Source: an uncultured Acidobacteriia bacterium (GTDB lineage Bacteria > Acidobacteriota > Terriglobia > Bryobacterales > Bryobacteraceae). Taken from it: DNA of 64,000 bases. The position numbers and the translations under genes were made by a program. The DNA is taken from contig CAINNJ010000008.1 in NCBI GenBank assembly GCA_903851195.1, forward strand, positions 186,001 to 250,000, given 5' to 3'. The notes beneath the pieces were generated by a model. It worked only from the letters and a program-made list of their open reading frames with translations. It made no database searches and was not told where the DNA came from. Shown here one piece after another: positions 58,401 to 64,000 of this stretch. Every line of letters begins with the position of its first letter. Position 1 is the stretch's first letter.

Positions 58401-59151
58401 TTTCGTTGGTGCCGCTACGCGTCACCAGCGCCACCTGGCCACCCGAACTGCGTCCCGCGAACGCGCCCTGTCCGGCGACGGTCACGCGGAACTCCTGCAC
58501 GGAGTCGAGCGGCACGGGCAAGGACGAGTTAAAGCCCTGCGTCGAAGTCCCGCTGTTCGCTGACGGATTCGATCCGTTCTGACCCGACAGCGGATTCTGG
58601 TTATCGTTGTTATCCACGCCATCGAGCAGGATGTTGTTCTGATCGCGGCGGGCGCCCATCACTTCGCCGTTCTGCGTCACGCCCGGCTGCAGCCCGAGTA
58701 ACTGGACCACGTTGCGCGTCTGCAGCGGCAGCGACTGAATCTGCTTTTCCTGGAAGGCGTTGCCCACGCTGGCATCCACGGTGTTGAGTTGCGCCACGTC
58801 GGCGACGACACTGACGGTCGACGTGCTGCCCGCCACTTCCAGCGCGACATCCACGGTGGAGGGAGTATCGACCAGCAGCGTGATCCCTGCGACAACACGG
58901 GTGGCAAAGCCCGGCGATTCGATGGTCAGCGCGTAGTTGCCGGGACGCACCTGCAGGAACTGGTACTCGCCGGTCTGCGAGGAGAGCGCCGACCGGACGG
59001 CTCCCGCGTCTTTATCGGTCAGGGTGACTTTGGCCGTTGCGATAACGGCCTTTTGTGGATCGGTGACGGTGCCTCGCAGTGAGGACGCGCCCTGCGCCCA
59101 CAAGCTGCACGAGGCCGCGCAGAATATGGCGAATGTCGCGAAGATCTTCAA
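55474..59151 (-). CDS. Oar-like TonB-dependent receptor with carboxypeptidase-regulatory domain
   Basis: A 1,225-residue outer-membrane receptor. The signal peptide ends SLWAQGAS. The regulatory domain covers about 22-105 (SLRGTVTDPQKAVIATAKVTLT, SSQTGEYQFLQVRPGNYALTI). The plug has EKQIQSLPLQTRNVVQLLGLQPGV and RRDQNNILLDGVDNNDNQNP, then a Ser/Asn-rich loop. The barrel ends RVLQLALRYSF with a terminal Phe. It starts with TTG 59151, eight bases behind GGAGG. Adjacent to the urea/allophanate genes on the same strand but separated by 173 bases, so co-regulation is uncertain. Substrate unknown. Confidence 0.95.
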   Translation of the reverse strand: MKIFATFAIFCAASCSLWAQGASSLRGTVTDPQKAVIATAKVTLTDKDAGAVRSALSSQTGEYQFLQVRPGNYALTIESPGFATRVVAGITLLVDTPSTVDVALEVAGSTSTVSVVADVAQLNTVDASVGNAFQEKQIQSLPLQTRNVVQLLGLQPGVTQNGEVMGARRDQNNILLDGVDNNDNQNPLSGQNGSNPSANSGTSTQGFNSSLPVPLDSVQEFRVTVAGQGAFAGRSSGGQVALVTRSGTNEIHASAYEYNRNTAYAANDWFNNRSGVARAQLVRNQFGASLGGPIRKNRLFFFGNYERRIDASQQTQTRTVPSETLKAGKVLFKTTDGQLFTLLPADVKAVDPLHIGVTQTMLDILKQYPVGNSPQTGSDGGLNFSGYLFNAPIKLDYRTYVAKMDWLVDSAGKHSVSFRGTLSNNGETKTAAQFPGQEAAQQLLSDNRGFGIRYTALLRPNLTNTANVGLNRIGFGQTGASGPSFSLGAISTTQNFARASGRINPVWNFSDDLNWTKGSHTVTAGVNFRWIDNRVLNYANSYPSYSMARGVLLGLGQDIYTAALNSVANGNSSLKLANSTAVTNAFGDVLGVLNSYSATYQFQKDGTALAFGLPRQNDFVDHNYEFYVQDSWKITPKLTVTYGLHYEYDTVPYEVDGTQVITTPGLDTYFANRVGAQAAGIPGNQLPNADRVTYSLNGPANGKPSWFAPDKNNFAPRLSLAYAANSKTVVRLGAGVAYDQFGNDLVTNVASTGSLGLSTSLSNAASTDFTTSPRYGNGVLPALPAAPQGGFPYTPPNISAISGTYVGIMPDLKAPYSYLLNASVSRQLKDNFTLEVGYTGRLSHKLLIQQDVYSPLIYFKDAKSGTTWVQANTAMRQLSDSGVTPAAVQKNPSLVPTSAFVENLFPGLANLYIPGSASANYFYGIYGKNAGSDLDLLHQLDRVTSAQFPNCIVATGCYTFFAPQGSSNPSWSNAGFANYNAMLVTLRHSLSKGFAFDFNYTWSHSIDNGSTAASGAGRSGGVLQNAFVLNASRGDSDFDYRHLVNANVTYALPLGKGKMLLNTSHKWLEEIVGGWQVSSLIRVQSGQPRTISGTGVFPTNYWNSSIAIPKGASPASGLFTDNAGNPSIFQSTSATASYTDSYPGQAGFRGIVRTPWQRNVDLAVQKDFALPWERHSLQFRAEAFNAFNFVNFTTLSLSLSNPGTFGEFSAAQDPRVLQLALRYSF

Positions 59152-59324
59152 GATGATTGCCTCCAGTTACTGAAATTGAAATAGCTGGCAGGTAATACAC
59201 GGGGACCAGAACGCCGGATCGACAGGATCGCGAAACTCCGCTGAGAGTTTACAGGCTAAGAAAAGACGAGGACTTCTTTATATTATTGGTTTGCGGACTG
59301 CCGATTGTCAAACCAAGACCTGAG

Positions 59325-60989
59325 TTATCGGGCGAGATATTGCCTCCATCCACCGAGATGAGTAATATCGGCCGCGTCTTCGAGCGCCCAGGGCTCGCAG
59401 ACGAACGATTTGACCGAACGGCCGCTCGTGAGCTGACAGGTCCCGATGGCGAGCGGCGGCGGCACGGCCGCCACGAAGCGGCCGAACGTCGTCTCCGGCA
59501 CGGCCCAGACTTCGACATCGATCGGCGCTCCGTCTTCCGGAGTGAACTTGAGACCGGGCTTGGCGGGCACTGTCCCGCTCAGGGCATAGAGCCGGTAGTT
59601 CGGCGCGGTCTGACAGGCCTCGATAAAGAACGCGCCGGCCGAGGTCAACTGGTGGTTCAGAGGCTGACCTCGCAAGTGCGCGCCGCACACGGCGAGAGGC
59701 ACATAGCCGGCAGGACAGTACGGGGCGGACCTTTCCGCCGTCGCCAGCAGCGCCTCGTCCGACCACGCCGGTCCGATCAATGTTACGCCGAACGGGACGC
59801 CGTTGTCGCGCATGCCCGCCGGTATGGCCAGCGCCGCGAGATCCAGGAGGTTCACGAAGTTCGTGTAGTAGCCCAGATTCGTGTTCAGCGCGATGGGCTC
59901 GGCGGCGATCTCCGCGTGCGTGTAAGCCGCGCCGGCGGTGGGCAGCAGCATGAAATCCATGCGTTCCCATTCGCGTTCGGCGCGGCGCGCGAGGCCCGCC
60001 AGTATGTACATGGCGTCGAAGGTCTTCACCGCCGTGAGCGGCGCCGCGCCCAGGATGATCTTCGCGGTCACGGGATAGAGCGCGTCGGGGTGTTCGGTCG
60101 CGAACGCTTCGATGGCCGCCAGCCGCTCCGCCACCCACGGGCCCGCATAGAGTAACTGCGCCGCATCGCGGAAGACCGAGTAGTCGAACTCAACGGCCGT
60201 GCCGCCCCTCTGTTCGAAGCGGGTCACGGCCTCGCGGTAGAGCACTCTGGCGGACTCGTCGCCGAAGAACAGCAGCATGTCATCCGCCGGGACGCCGAAG
60301 CGGAAGCCCGGATCCGGCCAGGCCTTCTTCTGACCGGGCGCCCGCGAGTAGGCGTCTTCTTTGTCCGGCGCCTGGGAGACAGCGAGGACGCGCCCGGCCG
60401 TGACAGTGTCCGTCGAGAAGATCGAGACACAATCGAGCGTGCGGCACGCCGGGACCACGCCGCGCGTGCTCAGAGCCCCGCGGGTCGGCTTCAGGCCCAC
60501 GATGTCGTTGAACGAGGCGGGGATGCGGCCCGAGCCTGCCGTGTCCGTGCCCAGCGCGAAATCGACCATCCCGAAGGCGACCGCCACGGCCGAGCCGGAA
60601 CTGGAGCCGCCCGAGATGTAGCGATCGTCGAACACGCTGGAACAGGCGCCATAGGGCGACCGCGTCCCGACCAGGCCGGTGGCGAACTGATCGAGATTCG
60701 TCTTGCCGATCGGGATGGCGCCTGCGGCCATCAGGCGCTCCACGACGGTGGCCGAGCGCGAGGGCGTGTACGCGTACTCGGGACAGCCGGCGGTGGTCGG
60801 GACACCGGCGAGATCGATGTTGTCTTTGATGGCGAAGGTCATGCCGTAGAGCGGCAACCCCTCCGCGGGGCCGAGGGCTTCGAGCCGCGCGAGGCTCTCT
60901 TCTTCCGGGATCAGGTGGATCCAGATCGGCCGCTCGCCGCTCTCCCGAATAAGCTCGTACCTAAAGCGAATGGCCTCCACGGCTGTCAT
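59325..60989 (-). CDS. atzF: Allophanate hydrolase (amidase-signature family)
   Basis: A 554-residue amidase. The catalytic Lys-Ser-Ser set is in [20 protein letters not shown] (Lys) and [34 protein letters not shown] (both Ser). The C-terminal domain ([42 protein letters not shown]) is the one specific to allophanate hydrolases. It hydrolyses allophanate to CO2 and ammonia, the second step after urea (or carboxyguanidine) carboxylation. ATG 60989 overlaps the carboxylase stop by four bases, so the two subunits are co-translated. Length is normal for the full two-domain type. Confidence 0.96.
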   Translation of the reverse strand: MTAVEAIRFRYELIRESGERPIWIHLIPEEESLARLEALGPAEGLPLYGMTFAIKDNIDLAGVPTTAGCPEYAYTPSRSATVVERLMAAGAIPIGKTNLDQFATGLVGTRSPYGACSSVFDDRYISGGSSSGSAVAVAFGMVDFALGTDTAGSGRIPASFNDIVGLKPTRGALSTRGVVPACRTLDCVSIFSTDTVTAGRVLAVSQAPDKEDAYSRAPGQKKAWPDPGFRFGVPADDMLLFFGDESARVLYREAVTRFEQRGGTAVEFDYSVFRDAAQLLYAGPWVAERLAAIEAFATEHPDALYPVTAKIILGAAPLTAVKTFDAMYILAGLARRAEREWERMDFMLLPTAGAAYTHAEIAAEPIALNTNLGYYTNFVNLLDLAALAIPAGMRDNGVPFGVTLIGPAWSDEALLATAERSAPYCPAGYVPLAVCGAHLRGQPLNHQLTSAGAFFIEACQTAPNYRLYALSGTVPAKPGLKFTPEDGAPIDVEVWAVPETTFGRFVAAVPPPLAIGTCQLTSGRSVKSFVCEPWALEDAADITHLGGWRQYLAR

Positions 60990-63900
60990 TTGGCCTCCGG
61001 ACGAACAAACAGCAGGCTCTGTCCCGCCGTCACCCGCGCGCCCTGCGTACACAACACTTCCACGACGGTGCCCGCGAACGGCGTCGCGACCGCGATCTCC
61101 ATCTTCATCGACTCCACCACGACCAGTCTCTGGCCCTGTTCCACACGATCACCCGCCTTCGCGCTAATATGCCACACGCTCGCATGCGCGGGCGACTTCA
61201 GCGCGCGGCAGCCGGCGGGGACCGGTATTTCGAACACCGGCGCGGCATCGTCCACCACTTCGACGACGCGGTCGAGATTCGCCTGCCGCCAGCGCTCGCG
61301 CTCGGCTTCGAAGGCGGCCTGCTGGCGGTCTTTGAACACCTTTGTTTCTTCGCGAATACCGCCCAGGAAGGCATGGTAGTCGCGCAGGCGGAACTGCTCT
61401 TCTTCGATGTCGAGTTCGAAGCGGCCATGGGGGAAGCGGTCCCGCATGTCGAGCAGTTCGGCGGCTTCGACGGGATAGAACTGAATCTGGTCGAAGAAGC
61501 GGAGCAGCCACGGATGGCCGGGCGTGAACTCCTTCGTGGTCCGCCAGGTATTCCACATCTGGACGGTGCGGCCCACGAACTGGTAGCCGCCCGGGCCTTC
61601 CATGCCGTAGACGCAGAGGTAAGCGCCGCCGATGCCGACGGAGTTCTCGGCGGTCCAGGTGCGCGCCGGATTGTACTTGGTGGTCACCAGACGGTGACGC
61701 GGGTCGAGCGGCGTGGCGACGGGGGCGCCGAGGTAGACGTCGCCGAGGCCGAGCACGAGATAGCTGGCGCCGAAGACGATCTTGTAGACATCTTCAATGG
61801 ACTCGAGCCCGTTGATGCGGCGGATGAACTCGATGTTGCTCGGGCACCACGGCGCGTCGGGGCGGACGGAGCGCATGTACTTTTCGATGGCCAGTTGCGT
61901 CGCCGGATCGTCCCAGGACAGCGGCAGTTTGACGATGCGCGTGGGGATGACGAGGTCGTCGAGTTCGGGCAGAGAGGCCTCGGCGCGGTCGAGCAGGGTC
62001 AGCAGTTCGGCCCGGCTCAGGATGCCGCAATCGTAGTGGACCTGCAGGGAGCGGATGCCGGGGGTCAGGTCGATGATGCCCCTGGGCTGCTCGCGTTCGA
62101 ACCAGGCGAGCAGTTCCTGCACGCGGAAGCGGAGGTTCAGGTCGAGGACCGGCTCGCCGTACTCGATGAGCAGGTAGCGGTCGCCCGAAGCCCTGCAGAC
62201 CATGCCCGGCGCGATCGTCTTAACGATGGCGTCTTCGTGGTTGAGGCGAATGAAGCGGATGGTGTCGCCGGGGCGTAACTGGCCCATCTTCCAGAGTTCG
62301 TCATGGGCGATGACGGCGGGGCAGACGAAACCGCCCAGGCTCGGTCCATCCTGGCCGAGGATGACGGGCATGTCGCCGGTGAAGTCGATGGCGCCGATGG
62401 CGTAGGCGTTGTCGTGGATGTTCGAGGGGTGCAGCCCCGCCTCGCCGCCGTCGCGACGGGCCCACTGCGGCACGGGGCCGATGAGCCGGACGCCGGTGCG
62501 GCTGCTGTTGTAGTGCACTTTCCAGGACGTCGAGAAGAAGGTCCGGATGTCTTCGGGAGTGAAGAACTCGGGCCCGCCGTGCGGCCCGTAGAAGACGCCG
62601 ATTTCCCAGTCGTTCGTGAGCAGCGGCAGGGCGTCGGGCGTCGACGCGTCGCCCGAAGACGTGCCCAGATGCAGGATGTCACCGGTCCGCAAGGCCCGGC
62701 CCGCGTGCCCGCCGAAGTTGCCGAGAGTGAAGGTGCTCGCACTGCCGAGGTAGTCCGGCACGTCGAGCCCGCCGCGGAAGAGGATGTAAGCGCGCGCGCC
62801 CGGCCCTTCGCACTGCGGCAGTTCCAGCACGGCGCCTGCCCGCACCGGGACGACGGCCCACTGTTCGACCGGCTCGCTATCGAGGCTGGCAAGATAATCG
62901 GCGCCGGCGATGACGATTTCGGTGTCGCAGAGGAAGCGGAGGGTGGGGCCGGTAACCGTACATTCCAGCCCGGGCGCGCCTTCCGCGTTGCCCAGCATCT
63001 TGTTGCCGAGGCGGAAGGAGAGCGAGTCCATGGGACCGGAGGGCGGCACACCGACGTTCCAGTAGCCGAGGCGGCCCGGGTAATCCTGCACGGTCGTCAT
63101 GGTGCCGCCGTCGAGGACTTCGAGGGAGCGGCTCCGGTAAGTGAGGGTGTTGAGGAAGCCGGTGGTGACTCCGCCCTGTTCGAAAGCCGGAGTTGCGACC
63201 ACCTGAGCCAGATACGCCAGATTGGTCTCGATACCCGCGAGTCTGGTCTGCGCGAGTGCGGTGCGGAGACGGTCGATGGCCTGCTCGCGCGACGGGGCTT
63301 TCACCAGGAGCTTGGCGAGCATCGGGTCGTAGAACGGGGTGACTTCGGAGCCGCGCTCGACCCAGGAGTCGACCCGAATGCCGGCGGGGAACTCGACCTG
63401 CGTGAGGATGCCGGCGCTGGGCTGGAAGTTCTTGCCGGGGTCCTCGGCATAGACGCGCACCTGAATGGAGTGACCACTTGAGGCAGGTTTGGCGGGCATC
63501 GGTTCACCGGCCGCGACGCGCAGCATCCACTCGACGAGGTCGACGCCGGTGACTTCTTCGGTGACGCCGTGTTCGACCTGCAGGCGGGTGTTGACTTCGA
63601 GGAAGTAGAAGCGCTCGGCATCGGCGTCATAGACGAACTCGACGGTGCCGGCGGAGCGGTAGTCGACCGCTTTGCCCAGACGGACGGCGCAGGCGAGCAG
63701 TTCGGCGCGGAGTTCGGGGGCGAGGCCGGGGGCGGGCGTCTCCTCGATGACCTTCTGATTGCGGCGCTGGACGGAGCAGTCGCGCTCGCCCAGTTCGATC
63801 ACGTTGCCGAGGCCATCGCCGAAGATCTGGACCTCGATATGGCGGGCGCGGTCGACGAACTTTTCGAGATAGATGCCGCCCTCTTTGAAGCTGGAACGGC

Positions 63901-64000
63901 TGGTCCGCTCGACGGAGGCGAACGCCTCGGCGACTTCCTGCGCTTCGCGACAGAGCCGCATGCCGATGCCGCCGCCACCGGCGGTGCTCTTCAGCATGAC
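60986..64000 (-). CDS. Urea (or guanidine) carboxylase, biotin-dependent, partial at window end
   Basis: The open frame runs off base 64000; about 1,005 C-terminal residues are visible, the first about 120-200 being missing. Seen in order: biotin-carboxylase ATP-grasp part ([59 protein letters not shown]) and BC C-terminal domain ([21 protein letters not shown]). Next come the KipA-like carboxyltransferase ([38 protein letters not shown]) and the KipI-like part ([14 protein letters not shown]), then a biotinyl domain ([18 protein letters not shown]). It carboxylates urea to allophanate; many relatives prefer guanidine. The substrate cannot be decided here, and the 5' region that might carry a guanidine riboswitch is outside the window. 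Confidence 0.95.
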   Translation of the reverse strand, partial: VMLKSTAGGGGIGMRLCREAQEVAEAFASVERTSRSSFKEGGIYLEKFVDRARHIEVQIFGDGLGNVIELGERDCSVQRRNQKVIEETPAPGLAPELRAELLACAVRLGKAVDYRSAGTVEFVYDADAERFYFLEVNTRLQVEHGVTEEVTGVDLVEWMLRVAAGEPMPAKPASSGHSIQVRVYAEDPGKNFQPSAGILTQVEFPAGIRVDSWVERGSEVTPFYDPMLAKLLVKAPSREQAIDRLRTALAQTRLAGIETNLAYLAQVVATPAFEQGGVTTGFLNTLTYRSRSLEVLDGGTMTTVQDYPGRLGYWNVGVPPSGPMDSLSFRLGNKMLGNAEGAPGLECTVTGPTLRFLCDTEIVIAGADYLASLDSEPVEQWAVVPVRAGAVLELPQCEGPGARAYILFRGGLDVPDYLGSASTFTLGNFGGHAGRALRTGDILHLGTSSGDASTPDALPLLTNDWEIGVFYGPHGGPEFFTPEDIRTFFSTSWKVHYNSSRTGVRLIGPVPQWARRDGGEAGLHPSNIHDNAYAIGAIDFTGDMPVILGQDGPSLGGFVCPAVIAHDELWKMGQLRPGDTIRFIRLNHEDAIVKTIAPGMVCRASGDRYLLIEYGEPVLDLNLRFRVQELLAWFEREQPRGIIDLTPGIRSLQVHYDCGILSRAELLTLLDRAEASLPELDDLVIPTRIVKLPLSWDDPATQLAIEKYMRSVRPDAPWCPSNIEFIRRINGLESIEDVYKIVFGASYLVLGLGDVYLGAPVATPLDPRHRLVTTKYNPARTWTAENSVGIGGAYLCVYGMEGPGGYQFVGRTVQMWNTWRTTKEFTPGHPWLLRFFDQIQFYPVEAAELLDMRDRFPHGRFELDIEEEQFRLRDYHAFLGGIREETKVFKDRQQAAFEAERERWRQANLDRVVEVVDDAAPVFEIPVPAGCRALKSPAHASVWHISAKAGDRVEQGQRLVVVESMKMEIAVATPFAGTVVEVLCTQGARVTAGQSLLFVRPEAK

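Overview
The window looks like chromosomal DNA of an Acidobacteriota bacterium, most likely of the Solibacter/Bryobacter type (order Bryobacterales). This is inference from gene content. It is GC-rich by eye and carries two ~1,200-residue Oar-like TonB receptors with an N-terminal carboxypeptidase-regulatory domain, a VWFA-related protein of the type common in Acidobacteria, a DUF1501 / planctomycete-cytochrome pair, several Tat-exported sugar-acid and sugar enzymes, and PEP-CTERM proteins. I saw no rRNA, tRNA, CRISPR array, insertion sequence or prophage.

Layout. 1-6.6 kb: a partial TolC-type efflux protein, a fosmidomycin-resistance-type MFS pump (fsr), a cold-shock protein with a clear terminator, and a minus-strand operon of a beta-CASP exonuclease, an ATP-dependent DNA ligase and a small membrane protein. 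6.8-11.2 kb: a large exported TPR protein and a VWFA protein. 11.2-12.7 kb: a TIR-domain protein with a small partner. 12.8-19.9 kb: a Tat-exported enolase-superfamily enzyme, an esterase/SMP-30 fusion with a VOC protein, and the first Oar-like receptor. 19.9-26.4 kb: a tight seven-gene minus-strand operon, cdaA-cdaR-glmM-DUF1080-deacetylase-PafA-like phosphatase-small protein, coupling c-di-AMP synthesis to cell-wall precursor supply. 26.7-29.9 kb: an antitoxin without a toxin, ribB with a defective GTP cyclohydrolase half, and a chemoreceptor-like protein without an output domain. 29.9-35.0 kb: a nucleoside-salvage operon (pyrimidine phosphorylase, CNT transporter, PNP, cytidine deaminase, exported MTA/SAH-type deaminase). 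35.2-38.3 kb: a Tat-exported Gfo/Idh/MocA oxidoreductase and a GH27 alpha-galactosidase.

38.3-40.8 kb holds the most distinctive locus. It is an exosortase fused to a CPBP (CAAX-type) protease, preceded by two near-identical 50-51-residue proteins that are nothing but a signal peptide plus a VPEID-CTERM sorting signal. Each has its own promoter and hairpin, and a third, decayed copy lies upstream. Two ordinary PEP-CTERM proteins lie 4.4-8 kb downstream (45.2-46.8 kb), so two sorting-signal classes coexist.

40.9-51.6 kb: a second enolase-superfamily enzyme, an exported glycine-rich protein, an ECF sigma/anti-sigma pair, a pirin, the two PEP-CTERM proteins (one with a CHRD domain), and the DUF1501 + cytochrome/DUF1549/DUF1553 pair. 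51.8-55.3 kb: two tandem exported beta-propellers and an XRE-ImmA regulator; the two converging genes end inside a triplicated 18-bp repeat. 55.5-64 kb: the second Oar-like receptor, then allophanate hydrolase and a urea (or guanidine) carboxylase that runs off the window end.
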